Shown piece by piece: positions 1 to 8,956 of a DNA stretch of 64,000 nt. Origin of the DNA: Devosia sp. (GTDB lineage Bacteria > Pseudomonadota > Alphaproteobacteria > Rhizobiales > Devosiaceae). Each line of letters opens with the position of its first letter. The first letter of the stretch is position 1. The stretch is from positions 186,001 through 250,000 of the forward strand of contig NZ_JAFKHE010000012.1 in assembly GCF_017307495.1 (NCBI RefSeq). Direction: 5' to 3'. A program made the translations under genes and the position numbers. The notes beneath the pieces are model-generated. The model had not been told where the DNA came from and did no database searches. It saw only the letters and a list, made by a program, of their open reading frames with translations.

Positions 1-4
1 CAGG

Positions 5-685
5 ATGGAGATGGGCGCAATGGCCAGTTCCTTTCGGCAAGAACGAAATGCACAGCGGGCAGCGGATCGGCGGGCCGAGATTCGGTACGACGGCAACATT
101 GCGGCCTCCTTCACCTATACGCCCGGTTCCGGCGGTGGCGTGCGTGCGGTCAACTGCACCGTGGTGAGCCTGTCGCCGTCGGCGATGGTGGTGACGGCGC
201 CGGTGCACGGCGCGGTGGGGGAGCATCTCTGGCTCGAGCTCGACGGCTTCGGACTTGTTCGTTGTGCGATCGAGCAGATCCGCGAGGACGGCTTCGTTTG
301 CCAGAACCTGCTCAATGACGATGCCCGGCGGCGCCTTGCCACCTGGGTATCGTGGCTCCGCCGCCGTGGTGGCCGCGTTGCCGGCGATCAGCGCGAATTC
401 ATGCGCCTTCGCCCCCGCGATGCGCGGACGACTGTCATCTTCACCGATGGCTCGGCGGCGGACGTGCTGCTCAGCGACGTGTCCCGCTCCGGTGCGGCAA
501 TTGCCTCCGACCGGCAGGTGAGCATCGGCGACGTCATCCAGATCGGGCGCGTGCCCGCCCACGTCGTGAGAATTGTGGAGGGCGGTTTCGCCGTCGCCTT
601 CGACCAGGTGCTGGACGCGGCGGATGCTGACCGACTGGTCGCCGGCTATGAGGTTGGCGTCAGTCCGACGAGCAAGGCGGTCTAG
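5..685 (+). CDS. PilZ-domain protein (tandem PilZ, first copy)
   Basis: This 226-residue soluble protein appears to have two PilZ-like halves. The C-terminal half shows the c-di-GMP-binding signature: an R-x3-R element (REFMR) near residue 131, followed about 25 residues later by the D-x-S-x2-G element (DVSRSG). The N-terminal half has the same barrel-like pattern but a degenerate motif. By family knowledge, PilZ proteins bind cyclic di-GMP and act through protein partners on motility, surface polysaccharide or cell-cycle outputs; the partner here is unknown. A close paralogue follows three bases downstream, so the two are probably co-transcribed. The start is uncertain because the window begins five bases upstream; the ATG codons at 11 and 20 are also in frame. 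Confidence 0.8.
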   Translation: MEMGAMASSFRQERNAQRAADRRAEIRYDGNIAASFTYTPGSGGGVRAVNCTVVSLSPSAMVVTAPVHGAVGEHLWLELDGFGLVRCAIEQIREDGFVCQNLLNDDARRRLATWVSWLRRRGGRVAGDQREFMRLRPRDARTTVIFTDGSAADVLLSDVSRSGAAIASDRQVSIGDVIQIGRVPAHVVRIVEGGFAVAFDQVLDAADADRLVAGYEVGVSPTSKAV

Positions 686-688
686 ACC

Positions 689-1384
689 ATGCCGGCCGCA
701 GCCCGGATCCAGACCGATGCCTCTGCAGCCGGTGCTCCAAGCCGCACGGATGTGCGCTTCATCGGCGATGTCATGGGCAGCTATGTCCTTGCCAGCCGCC
801 TGCAGGCCCAGGGCTCGGTGCAGGTCTTTGCCTGCCGGGCGCGCAGCATCTCCGCCTACGAGGCGGTGATCCATGCCCCCGTCACCGGCACGCCCGGCGA
901 GGCCCTCACGGTCACGTTCCAGGGGCTGGGCATCCTGCACGGCCGCATCGGCCGCGTCGTGGATGGCGGCTTCGTCGCCAGCTTCGAATGTACCGAGCCG
1001 GAGCGCGCTCTGCTGGCATCGCGCATCGACTGGCTGAAGCGCAGGACGCTCAAGGCCGTTGCCGATCGCCGCGCCCACAAGCGCGTGCTGCCGCGTGAGA
1101 CGAGAGCCAAGCTCCTGCTCGGCGACGGCACCAGCTACGACTGCTTCATCATCGACATGTCGCAATCCGGGGTCGCGGTGTCAGCCGATGTACTGCCGCC
1201 GCTGGGCGCGCTGGCCGGAGTGGGTGCAGTGCCGGGCAAGGTGGTGCGCTACGTCGAGGCCGGCTTTGCCGTGCAGTTCGCCGAATTGCAGCAACTCGAG
1301 CAGTTGGAAGCACTGCTGACCGGGCAGACAGAGCAGAACCGCCATCCCGCGGCCCGGCAACCCGGCGTGGCTGGCGAAGCCTAG
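689..1384 (+). CDS. PilZ-domain protein (tandem PilZ, second copy)
   Basis: The 231-residue product is a paralogue of the preceding gene with the same layout: a degenerate PilZ-like N-terminal half (about residues 25-115) and a C-terminal PilZ domain. The R-x3-R motif (RAHKR) lies near residue 127 and the D-x-S-x2-G motif (DMSQSG) near residue 155, both expected for cyclic di-GMP binding. It has no membrane segment or signal peptide. The gene starts three bases after the upstream PilZ stop, which implies one transcript. Its TAG stop shares the sequence CTAG with the stop of the convergent DUF808 gene. Function is inferred from the domain only. Confidence 0.8.
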   Translation: MPAAARIQTDASAAGAPSRTDVRFIGDVMGSYVLASRLQAQGSVQVFACRARSISAYEAVIHAPVTGTPGEALTVTFQGLGILHGRIGRVVDGGFVASFECTEPERALLASRIDWLKRRTLKAVADRRAHKRVLPRETRAKLLLGDGTSYDCFIIDMSQSGVAVSADVLPPLGALAGVGAVPGKVVRYVEAGFAVQFAELQQLEQLEALLTGQTEQNRHPAARQPGVAGEA

Positions 1385-2367
1385 CGTTCCGCCGACTTTC
1401 GGAACATGCCGCGGATGGCCCGCCAGGCCGGCGCGACGACCTTGCCGGCGATCGGGATCAGGATCAGCCCGAGCACAAGGCCGAGAACGAGGTCGGCGAG
1501 GATCGTCGCCAGCCCGCCGGCGAAGCCGTCGGGAGCCGGCAGCAACTGCTCGATCCAGTGGGCGAAGGCCTCGATGCCGTGCTCGATGAAACCCAGCCCG
1601 AAACCCGAGAGGCCGTGCACAATGATGCCGCCGCCGACCCAGATCATGGCGGCCGTGCCGACGACCGACAGCGTCTGCATCACCCACGGCATGGCGAGCA
1701 GTATACCGCGTCCGAAAGCGCGGCCGGCCCCGGTGCGGGCTTTCCGGGCGAGCAGCAGGCCGAAATCGTCCGCCTTGACGATCAGCGCCACCGCGCCATA
1801 GACCGCGAGCGTGATGCCGATGCCGACCACGGCAAGCACGATCGCCTGCTCCCAGAACGGCATCGCCGGCAGCGCGGCGAGCGCGATGGTCATGATCTCA
1901 GCCGAGAGGATGAAGTCCGTCTGGATCGCGCCGGTCACCCGCTCGTCCTCCAGCGTGGCGCCTTGATCCTCGGGCCGTTCGACCTCTGCCGCGTGCGCGT
2001 GGTCCTCGTGCGGAAAGACCGCCTCGAAGACCTTCTCGGCGCCCTCGTAGCAGAGATAGGCGCCGCCGAGCATGAGCAGCGGCGTGATGATCCAGGGCGC
2101 GAGGAAGCTGAGCGCCAGCGCCGCGGGAAGCAGGATCAGGAGCTTGTTGCGGACCGACCCGGCGGCGATGCGAGCGACAATCGGCAGCTCGCGTTCAGCC
2201 GCGAAGCCGTGGACGTACTTGGGGGTGACGGCCGTATCGTCGATGACCGCGCCCGCCGCCTTGAGCCCGGCCTTGGTCGCCTGGCCGGCCACATCGTCGA
2301 TCGACGCCGCTGCGACCTTGGCGAGCGCCGTCACGTCATCAAGCAGGCCGAGCAGTCCTACGCTCAT
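1381..2367 (-). CDS. DUF808 family integral membrane protein (YedI-like)
   Basis: This 328-residue protein belongs to the DUF808/YedI family of inner-membrane proteins of unknown function. The N-terminus MSVGLLGLLDDV and the following TAVTPKYVHG stretch are typical of the family. Several hydrophobic segments follow (about residues 65-95, 155-180, 185-205, 235-260 and 285-310), with an acidic, histidine-containing loop near residues 115-145. I chose the ATG at 2367 because family similarity begins there and the longer upstream reading is unlike any family member. It is divergent from the DUF4432 gene; the 122 bp between them contains an inverted repeat, GCCAGC-N4-GCTGGC, at 2398-2413. No substrate can be assigned. 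Confidence 0.85.
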   Translation of the reverse strand: MSVGLLGLLDDVTALAKVAAASIDDVAGQATKAGLKAAGAVIDDTAVTPKYVHGFAAERELPIVARIAAGSVRNKLLILLPAALALSFLAPWIITPLLMLGGAYLCYEGAEKVFEAVFPHEDHAHAAEVERPEDQGATLEDERVTGAIQTDFILSAEIMTIALAALPAMPFWEQAIVLAVVGIGITLAVYGAVALIVKADDFGLLLARKARTGAGRAFGRGILLAMPWVMQTLSVVGTAAMIWVGGGIIVHGLSGFGLGFIEHGIEAFAHWIEQLLPAPDGFAGGLATILADLVLGLVLGLILIPIAGKVVAPAWRAIRGMFRKSAER

Positions 2368-2489
2368 CGCGAATCCCCGTGGTGGATGCCTCACCATGCC
2401 AGCCAGTGCTGGCGCTGAAAACGCCCCACGGGGCGTGGCCGTTGCGCGCAGGGCGCGATACGGTGGCCAGGAAATCCGGGAGGAACATC

Positions 2490-3581
2490 GTGGACGCAAC
2501 AGACGAGGTGGTGCTGCAACTGTCGGAGGCGCAGTTCACCGCGCGCGAGACGCCGCTGGCGGGGTATGGAGACATCGCCGTCACGGCGTTTCGATACGGG
2601 ACCGGGATCGCCGCCGTGCGGATCCGCACCGGGGCAGGGGAGGTGATCGTGCTGCCGTTCCACGGCCAGCAGATCTGGGACGTGCGCTTTGGCGGGCGGC
2701 GGCTCACGATGCGGTCGATCTTCGATGAACCGCAGCCCGGCGGATATCTCGACAACTATGGCGCGTTCCTCGTTCACTGCGGGGCAAGTGCGATGGGCAA
2801 CCCGGCTCCGGAAGATATGCACCCGCTGCATGGCGAGCTGCCGAACGCCGCCTTCCAGTCCGCCGAGTTACGGTTCGGCACCGGCGGGAACGGTCGCTAC
2901 GTGACCCTTGCCGGCGTCCGCGAGGAACGGGTGGCGTTCTCGCGGCACTACACCTTCACTTCGTCGGTGCGGCTGGGCGAGGAAGCAACGCGCATCGGCG
3001 TCGAGGTGGCGGTCAGGAACCTGCGCCACAAGCCGATGGAGCTGATGTACCTGGCGCATGTGAATTTCGCGCCGGTCGACGGCAGCGTCATCATCGACGC
3101 GGTGGCGGACGAAGCCGCGCACTTCCGGGTGCGCCGGCACCTGCCGATCTACGCCAACGGCTCGGCAGCCTACCGCGAGCTGATGGACCTGGTGGCGAAC
3201 GATCCGGCGCAGCACCGGCGCGTCCTCGCCGGCCGCGCGATCGACCCCGAACTGGTGGCGGGCATGGACTGCGTCGCGGATGCGGACGGCTGGGCCCACG
3301 CCCTGCAGGTGCTGCCGGATGGCACGGCCGACTTCATCAGCCATCGGCCCGACCAGCTTCCGCACGCCATCCGCTGGATCACCCGCAACGGCGACGAGGA
3401 CGCCCTCGGCCTGGTGCTGCCGGCGACGGCCGAGGTCGACGGCCGCGAGGCCGAGCGGCGCAAGGGCAATGTCCGCATGCTGGCGCCGGGGGCCGAATGG
3501 CGCGGCGAGCTGGTATTCGGCGTACTCGATGCAGCGGAGACCCGCGACATGCGCGATGCAATCGCCAGGCTGCGGGCGTAA
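2490..3581 (+). CDS. DUF4432 family (aldose 1-epimerase-like) protein
   Basis: The 363-residue protein resembles the DUF4432 branch of the galactose mutarotase-like beta-sandwich superfamily. Supporting stretches are FHGQQIWDVRFGGR near residue 55, HPLHGELPNA near residue 110 and HVNFAPVDGSVI near residue 190. Family members are sugar-binding and often sit beside carbohydrate catabolic genes, but no such genes are present here, so the substrate is unknown. The GTG at 2490 is preferred over upstream in-frame starts because it follows a GGGAGGAA ribosome site and because the sequence before it does not look like the family. A strong hairpin terminator follows and is shared with the convergent glnA. 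Confidence 0.75.
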   Translation: MDATDEVVLQLSEAQFTARETPLAGYGDIAVTAFRYGTGIAAVRIRTGAGEVIVLPFHGQQIWDVRFGGRRLTMRSIFDEPQPGGYLDNYGAFLVHCGASAMGNPAPEDMHPLHGELPNAAFQSAELRFGTGGNGRYVTLAGVREERVAFSRHYTFTSSVRLGEEATRIGVEVAVRNLRHKPMELMYLAHVNFAPVDGSVIIDAVADEAAHFRVRRHLPIYANGSAAYRELMDLVANDPAQHRRVLAGRAIDPELVAGMDCVADADGWAHALQVLPDGTADFISHRPDQLPHAIRWITRNGDEDALGLVLPATAEVDGREAERRKGNVRMLAPGAEWRGELVFGVLDAAETRDMRDAIARLRA

Positions 3582-3585
3582 ACAC

Positions 3586-3609
3586 GAAAGGGCCCCGAGG
3601 GGCCCTTTC
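3586..3609. terminator. Bidirectional terminator between DUF4432 gene and glnA
   Basis: A perfect 11-bp inverted repeat, GAAAGGGCCCC with loop GA and GGGGCCCTTTC, lies in the 53-bp gap between two convergent stop codons. A/T-rich ends on both sides suit termination in either direction, although no long T run is present. Confidence 0.8.
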
Positions 3610-3634
3610 CAGATTCCGTCGATCGATCCGGCGC

Positions 3635-5044
3635 TCAGGCCGAGTAGTACATCTCGTACTCGACCGGGTGCGGGGTGTGCTCGAACTTGATCACTTCCGT
3701 CATCTTCAGCTCGATGTAGCTGTCGATCTGGTCGTCGTCGAAGACGCCGCCGGCCTTGAGGAAGTCGCGGTCCTTGTCGAGGGCCTCGAGGGCCTCGCGC
3801 AGCGAACCACAGACGGTCGGGATCTGCTTCAGCTCTTCCTTGGGCAGCTCGTAGAGGTCCTTGTCCATCGGGTCGCCCGGGTGGATCTTGTTCTTGATGC
3901 CGTCGAGACCGGCCATCAGGAGCGCGGCGAAGCCGAGGTACGGGTTCGCCAGCGGATCGGGGAAGCGGACCTCGACGCGCTTCGACTTCGGCGACTGGCC
4001 GAAGGGGATGCGGCAGGAGGCCGAGCGGTTGCGCGCCGAGTAGGCGAGCAGCACCGGGGCTTCGAAGCCGGGCACCAGGCGCTTGTACGAGTTGGTCGTC
4101 GGGTTGGTGAAGGCGTTGATGGCCTTGGCGTGCTTGATCACGCCGCCGATGTAGTACAGGGCTTCCATCGAGAGGCCCGCATACTGGTCACCGGCGAACA
4201 GCGGCTTGCCGTCCTTCCAGATCGACTGGTGGCAGTGCATGCCCGAGCCGTTGTCGCCATAGACCGGCTTGGGCATGAAGGTCACGGTCTTGCCGTAGGC
4301 CTGGGCCACCTGCTGGATGACGTACTTGTAGATCTGCACGTCGTCGGCCGACTTGATCAGCGGGGCGAACTTGATGCCGAGCTCGTGCTGGGCCGAAGCC
4401 ACTTCGTGGTGGTGCTTCTCGACGGTGACGCCCATAGACGCCATGGCGGCAAGCATCTCGCCGCGCATGTCCTGCGCGCTGTCCAGCGGCGGAACCGGGA
4501 AATAGCCCTTCTTGAGGCCGATGTGGTGGCCGGTGTTGCCGGACTCGTACTCGGTGTCGTTGTTGATCGGCAGTTCCGAGTGATCGACCGAGAAGCCAAC
4601 CTTGTAGGTCGTGTTGGAGTAGCGGACATCATCGAAGATGAAGAATTCGGGCTCAGGACCGAACACGACGGTGTCGCCGATGCCGAGTTCCTTCACATAC
4701 GCCTCGGCCTTCTTGGCCGTGGTGCGCGGGTCGCGGTTATAGGGCTGGTAGGTCAGCGGCTCGAGAATGTCGCAGTTGATCGCGAGCGTCGGGGCGCCGA
4801 AGAACGGGTCGATATAAGCGGAGTTCGGATCGGGCATCAGCACCATGTCCGACTCGTTGATCGCCTTCCAGCCGCCGATCGACGAGCCGTCGAACATCGT
4901 GCCTTCCTCGAACAGGTCTTCGTCGACCACGGTCACGTCCATGGTGACGTGCTGCAGCTTGCCGCGCGGGTCGGTGAAGCGGAGGTCGACGTACTTGATA
5001 TCCTCGTCCTTGATCTTCTTGAGGATTTCTGCGGCTGTGGTCAT
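3635..5044 (-). CDS. glnA: Glutamine synthetase, type I
   Basis: This is the dodecameric bacterial glutamine synthetase (469 residues), which condenses ammonium and glutamate using ATP. Diagnostic features are [10 protein letters not shown] at residues 51-60, the [10 protein letters not shown] active-site stretch, the [10 protein letters not shown] loop, and the adenylylation tyrosine in KDLYELP at residue 398. That tyrosine indicates control by the GlnE adenylyltransferase in response to PII state. The gene lies 57 bp downstream of glnB on the same strand, the standard alphaproteobacterial glnBA arrangement, so it is probably transcribed from the sigma-54-type promoter upstream of glnB. I see no truncation or unusual residue. 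Most long open frames on the opposite strand here are high-GC shadows. Confidence 0.98.
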   Translation of the reverse strand: MTTAAEILKKIKDEDIKYVDLRFTDPRGKLQHVTMDVTVVDEDLFEEGTMFDGSSIGGWKAINESDMVLMPDPNSAYIDPFFGAPTLAINCDILEPLTYQPYNRDPRTTAKKAEAYVKELGIGDTVVFGPEPEFFIFDDVRYSNTTYKVGFSVDHSELPINNDTEYESGNTGHHIGLKKGYFPVPPLDSAQDMRGEMLAAMASMGVTVEKHHHEVASAQHELGIKFAPLIKSADDVQIYKYVIQQVAQAYGKTVTFMPKPVYGDNGSGMHCHQSIWKDGKPLFAGDQYAGLSMEALYYIGGVIKHAKAINAFTNPTTNSYKRLVPGFEAPVLLAYSARNRSASCRIPFGQSPKSKRVEVRFPDPLANPYLGFAALLMAGLDGIKNKIHPGDPMDKDLYELPKEELKQIPTVCGSLREALEALDKDRDFLKAGGVFDDDQIDSYIELKMTEVIKFEHTPHPVEYEMYYSA

Positions 5045-5101
5045 TAGGTTCCCCTGTCAACAGTCTGGGTTTGCGTTAGGCCGGGACGACGCGAAGGTGC
5101 C

Positions 5102-5440
<339 letters not shown>

Positions 5441-5481
5441 TCAGGCCTCCACTCTGGCACCGGTCGGGTGCCGCAAGGTTG

Positions 5482-5500
5482 TATGCAGGGGGCGTGCCAG
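5482..5500 (-). promoter_or_regulatory. Sigma-54-type promoter of glnB-glnA
   Basis: Read on the minus strand, CTGGCACG-N4-CTGC matches the -24/-12 consensus YTGGCACG-N4-TTGC with a single mismatch in the -12 element. The GG and GC dinucleotides are spaced as required. Transcription would begin near 5474, leaving a leader of about 34 nt before glnB. NtrC-activated, RpoN-dependent glnBA transcription is known in rhizobia. I did not find a clear NtrC site upstream. Confidence 0.65.
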
Positions 5501-5686
5501 TGCATGCCGATGTGTGAAATGCATGTTATGATAAGGTTTTCGAGCGGCAACCTGACAAACTGCATCAGGCTCCTTCACGACATACTGCCTAAATTGTAGG
5601 CGCCGCGATCGTAATTCGGTCAGGCAGCCATCGTGGACGGCCCGCGCATCGGGCACGCCACGAGATGATGCCGCTGTCAAACGCCT

Positions 5687-5715
5687 TTGACCTTCCCCGT
5701 TTCTTGCCATATATG
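5687..5715 (+). promoter_or_regulatory. Sigma-70-type promoter of tRNA-Leu
   Basis: TTGACC, a 17-bp spacer and TATATG form a near-consensus housekeeping promoter. The predicted start near 5722 lies about 20 bp before the tRNA-Leu gene. Together with the divergent glnB promoter this accounts for the 302-bp gap between glnB and the tRNA. Confidence 0.7.
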
Positions 5716-5742
5716 CACGCGACCCGGCCGACGGGGCACCTT

Positions 5743-5827
5743 GCGGGTGTGGCGGAACTGGTAGACGCACTGGATTTAGGTTCCAGCGCCGCAAGGCGTG
5801 GAGGTTCGAGCCCTCTCACCCGCACCA
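5743..5827 (+). tRNA. tRNA-Leu (anticodon UAG)
   Basis: The 85-nt sequence folds as a class II tRNA. The acceptor arm GCGGGTG pairs with CACCCGC. The anticodon stem CTGGA/TCCAG encloses the loop TTTAGGT, giving anticodon TAG. A variable arm and the GGTTCGAGCCC T-arm follow, and the terminal CCA is encoded. It reads CUA-type leucine codons. The gene lies 54 bp upstream of tig. Confidence 0.95.
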
Positions 5828-5881
5828 TTCCGCCGCGAGACCCCGGCCACACGAGATTTGAAGAGACAACGGGATACCCCA

Positions 5882-7261
5882 ATGCAGGTTACAGAAACCC
5901 TCAACGAGGGCCTCAAGCGCAAACTCTCCGTGGTCATTCCGGCCAAGGACCTGAGCGAGCGCCTCGACGCCCGCCTCGATGAGCTGAAGTCCACCGCGAA
6001 CATCAAGGGTTTCCGCCCCGGCAAGGTGCCCGCCGCCCACCTCAAGAAGGTGTATGGCCGTTCCGCCATGTCCGAGGTCCTGTCCGACGCCATCAACTCC
6101 ACCGTCTCCAAGACCCTCGACGATCGTTCCGAGCGGGCCGCGACCCAGCCCAAGGTCGATCTGCCGGAAGACCAGGACGTCATCAACAAGGTACTCGACG
6201 GCGCTGCCGACCTCAACTTCGAGGTCAGCTACGAAGTGCTTCCGCCTGTCCCCCTGATGGACTTCAGCTCCCTCGCCGTCGACAAGCCGGTGGTCGAGAT
6301 CGACGAGAAGGACGTGGACACCGAAGTGCAGCGCGTGTTCGCGCAGCAGCGGGGCTATGAGGAGAAGGGCGAGGACGGCGTGGTCGAGACCGGCGACCGT
6401 CTTGGCCTGTCGTTCAAGGGCACCATCAACGGCGAGGCCTTTGCGGGCGGTTCGTCCGACCATGCCCACCTCGTCGTCGGCTCGGGCGAGTTCATCCCCG
6501 GCTTCGAAGAGCAGCTGGTCGGCATGAAGAAGGGCGAGACGAAGACCGTGAAGGTCACGTTCCCCGACGACTACGCGCAGGACGAGCTGGCCGGCAAGAA
6601 GGCCGAATTCGAGACCTCGATCCTGCACATCGACGGTCCCAAGGCCGGCGAGCTCAACGACGACTTCGCCAAGGGTTTGGGCCTCGAGAATGTCGCCGCG
6701 CTGCGCGATGCGGTGAAGGACCAGATGCGCGCCGCGCTCGACTCCATGAGCCGCCAGGCCATCAAGCGTCAGATCCTCGACCAGCTCGACGAGGGCCACA
6801 AGTTCGACGTGCCGCAGCAGCTGGTGGACGCCGAGTTCGACACCATCTGGCAGCGCGTCGTGCACGAGGTCGAGCACCACGGTCGCTCGTTCGAGGACGA
6901 GGGTACCACCGAGGACGCTGCCAGGGAGCAGTACAAGAAGATCGCCGAGCGCCGCGTGCGCCTGGGCCTGGTCGTCGCCGAGATCGGCAACGTCAACAAG
7001 ATCGAAGTGACCGAGGAAGAGCACCAGCAGGCGCTCATCGCCGAGGTCCGCCGCTTCCCCGGCCAGGAACAGCAGGTCTACGACTACTACCGCAAGAACC
7101 CGCAGGCGCTGGCCGGCCTGCGTGCGCCGGTGTTCGAGAACAAGGTGGTCGACTACGTCACCGAGCTCGCCAAGAAGACCGACAAGCCGATGACCCGCGC
7201 CGAGCTGAGCAAGATCATCGCTTCGGACGATGACGAGGTTCCGGAGGAGCACCACCACTAA
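5882..7261 (+). CDS. tig: Trigger factor, ribosome-associated chaperone
   Basis: Trigger factor is the peptidyl-prolyl isomerase and chaperone that binds ribosomal protein L23 and shields nascent chains. The 459-residue product has the usual three domains. The N-terminal ribosome-binding domain carries the signature GFRPGKVPAAHLKKVYG near residues 44-60. A central FKBP-type PPIase domain (about residues 155-240) contains GSGEFIPGFEEQLVGMKKGE. The C-terminal part is a long helical chaperone domain. The ATG at 5882 starts MQVTETLNEGLKRK, the family N-terminus; the upstream in-frame extension would run back into the tRNA and is rejected. The C-terminus ends in three histidines. A strong terminator follows. 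Confidence 0.97.
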   Translation: MQVTETLNEGLKRKLSVVIPAKDLSERLDARLDELKSTANIKGFRPGKVPAAHLKKVYGRSAMSEVLSDAINSTVSKTLDDRSERAATQPKVDLPEDQDVINKVLDGAADLNFEVSYEVLPPVPLMDFSSLAVDKPVVEIDEKDVDTEVQRVFAQQRGYEEKGEDGVVETGDRLGLSFKGTINGEAFAGGSSDHAHLVVGSGEFIPGFEEQLVGMKKGETKTVKVTFPDDYAQDELAGKKAEFETSILHIDGPKAGELNDDFAKGLGLENVAALRDAVKDQMRAALDSMSRQAIKRQILDQLDEGHKFDVPQQLVDAEFDTIWQRVVHEVEHHGRSFEDEGTTEDAAREQYKKIAERRVRLGLVVAEIGNVNKIEVTEEEHQQALIAEVRRFPGQEQQVYDYYRKNPQALAGLRAPVFENKVVDYVTELAKKTDKPMTRAELSKIIASDDDEVPEEHHH

Positions 7262-7283
7262 GGGGTGGGTTCCGCGAATTCAG

Positions 7284-7312
7284 GGCCGCCCTTCGGGGCG
7301 GCCTCTTTGTTT
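7284..7312 (+). terminator. Rho-independent terminator of tig
   Basis: The hairpin GGCCGCCC-TTCG-GGGCGGCC has an 8-bp perfect stem and a stable UUCG tetraloop. It is followed by TCTTTGTTT and starts 22 bp after the tig stop. Confidence 0.9.
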
Positions 7313-7413
7313 CGGGGTACCTCGCCCCTTGCCCGCTGCACCCAGTGATCGGTGACGCCAGGGACCGACCCCGCCGGCTTTCCGTTTGGGTCGAGGCCAG
7401 CTAGGCTCCCGCC

Positions 7414-8892
7414 ATGATTTCCACCCCGGTCCTCCTCACCCCCGCGGAGATGTCGCGTGCCGACCAGTTGGCGGTGGCGGGGGGCGTGCAGTCGTTCAAG
7501 CTGATGGAGGCAGCGGGTACAGCGGTGGCCGACTTCGTCGCGGACCGCTATCCCGAAGGCCACGTCCTCGTCCTGTGCGGGCCCGGCAACAATGGCGGCG
7601 ACGGCTTCGTTGCGGCCGAGAAGCTGCGGCAGGCCGGGCGCGAGGTACGGCTGATGCTGCTCGCCGACAAGGACCGGCTGAACGGCGACGCCGCGCTGTT
7701 CGCCGACATCTGGAAGGGACGCATCGAGCCCGCGGACGCGACGGCCTTGCAACCGGCTGACGTGATCATCGACGCGCTGCTCGGCGCCGGGCTCGACCGC
7801 GACGTAGCAGGCGAGATGGCCGACCTCATCGACGCCGTGAACGCCTCGGGCATACCGGTCGTCGCCGTCGATGTGCCCAGCGGCATCGACGGGGCGACGG
7901 GGCAGGTGCGGGGCACCGCGATCCGCGCAGCGGCATCGGTAACGTTCTTTCGCCTGAAGCCGGGGCACATCCTGCTCCCGGGCCGTGCCCGCTGCGGCGA
8001 CGTGGTGCTCGCGCAGATCGGTATTCCCGATGCCGTGATGGACGAGATCGCACCGAGCCTGTGGCGCAACGGCCCCGGACTCTGGCAGCTCCCGAGGCTG
8101 GATCCGGAAGGCCACAAGTTCACGCGCGGCCACTGCATGGTGATGTCGGGCGGTCCGTTGCAGACCGGGGCAAGTCGGCTGGCCGCGACGGCGGCGCTGC
8201 GGGCAGGGGCGGGCCTGGTGTCGCTGACCGGGCCGCACCAGTCACTGCTGGTCCATGCCAACCATGTGACGGCGATCATGCTCAAGCCATCGGACGGCGC
8301 GGCAAGCCTGTCCTTGCTGATGGCGGAGCACAGAGTCCGGTGCTTCGCCATCGGTCCGGCTGCCGGCGTGGGGGAGGCGACGCGGGCCAACGTCATGGCG
8401 ATCCTCGATGGGGCTCCGGCGGTCGTGCTCGATGCCGACGCCCTGACCAGCTTCAAGGATGATCCGGACACGCTTTTCGTCGCTATCGGGAAGCACCCCG
8501 ACCGGCCAGTGGTGCTGACGCCGCACGAAGGCGAGTTCGAGCGGCTGTTCGGCCCCATGCAGGGCTCAAAGGTGGAACGGGCGCGGTCCGCCGCCAAGCG
8601 CTCGGGCGCCGTCCTGTTGCTCAAGGGCAGCGATACGGTGGTGGCCGCGCCCGACGGGCGAGCGGTGATCAACGACAACGCGCCGCCCACGCTGGGCACG
8701 GCCGGCTCCGGCGATGTGCTCGCGGGCCTCGTCGCCGGACTGCTCGCCCAGGGCATGCCCGGCTTCGAAGCCGCCTGCGCCGGGGTGTGGATCCATGGCG
8801 AGGCGGCGAACCGCTGGGGCAGGCCGGGATTGATGGCAGAGGATTTGCCGGGGTTGGTGCCGGACGTGCTGGCGGAGCTGGCAAGCCAGTAG
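7414..8892 (+). CDS. nnr: Bifunctional NAD(P)H-hydrate epimerase/dehydratase
   Basis: This 492-residue protein repairs damaged nicotinamide cofactors. The N-terminal YjeF epimerase domain (about residues 1-210) interconverts R and S hydrates of NAD(P)H and contains [14 protein letters not shown] near residue 52. The C-terminal ribokinase-like domain (about 225-490) is the ADP-dependent S-specific dehydratase, recognisable from [12 protein letters not shown] near residue 368 and the [15 protein letters not shown] nucleotide-binding motif near residue 428. The length is normal for the fused bacterial enzyme. In many alphaproteobacteria the gene sits beside glnB; here tig separates them. It is convergent with the P450 gene. 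Confidence 0.93.
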   Translation: MISTPVLLTPAEMSRADQLAVAGGVQSFKLMEAAGTAVADFVADRYPEGHVLVLCGPGNNGGDGFVAAEKLRQAGREVRLMLLADKDRLNGDAALFADIWKGRIEPADATALQPADVIIDALLGAGLDRDVAGEMADLIDAVNASGIPVVAVDVPSGIDGATGQVRGTAIRAAASVTFFRLKPGHILLPGRARCGDVVLAQIGIPDAVMDEIAPSLWRNGPGLWQLPRLDPEGHKFTRGHCMVMSGGPLQTGASRLAATAALRAGAGLVSLTGPHQSLLVHANHVTAIMLKPSDGAASLSLLMAEHRVRCFAIGPAAGVGEATRANVMAILDGAPAVVLDADALTSFKDDPDTLFVAIGKHPDRPVVLTPHEGEFERLFGPMQGSKVERARSAAKRSGAVLLLKGSDTVVAAPDGRAVINDNAPPTLGTAGSGDVLAGLVAGLLAQGMPGFEAACAGVWIHGEAANRWGRPGLMAEDLPGLVPDVLAELASQ

Positions 8893-8912
8893 CGCCGGCC
8901 GGGAAACCACGT

Positions 8913-8950
8913 CCCAGGGCACAAGCAGCGGATGCCGCCTGGGCCCTGGG
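8913..8950. terminator. Possible bidirectional hairpin between nnr and P450
   Basis: CCCAGGGC and GCCCTGGG form an 8-bp inverted repeat enclosing a partly self-complementary loop, in the 64-bp gap between convergent genes. There is no T run, so termination is only inferred from position. Confidence 0.4.
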
Positions 8951-8956
8951 GTCAGG

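Noticed and set aside
3497..5047. 516-codon open frame on the plus strand opposite glnA
   Set aside because: It mirrors glnA exactly and is rich in valine, leucine, arginine and aspartate, as expected of antisense frames in high-GC genes. It has no family similarity or ribosome site.
5816..7258. 480-codon frame opposite tig
   Set aside because: It is an antisense shadow of trigger factor with a biased composition and no recognisable domain.
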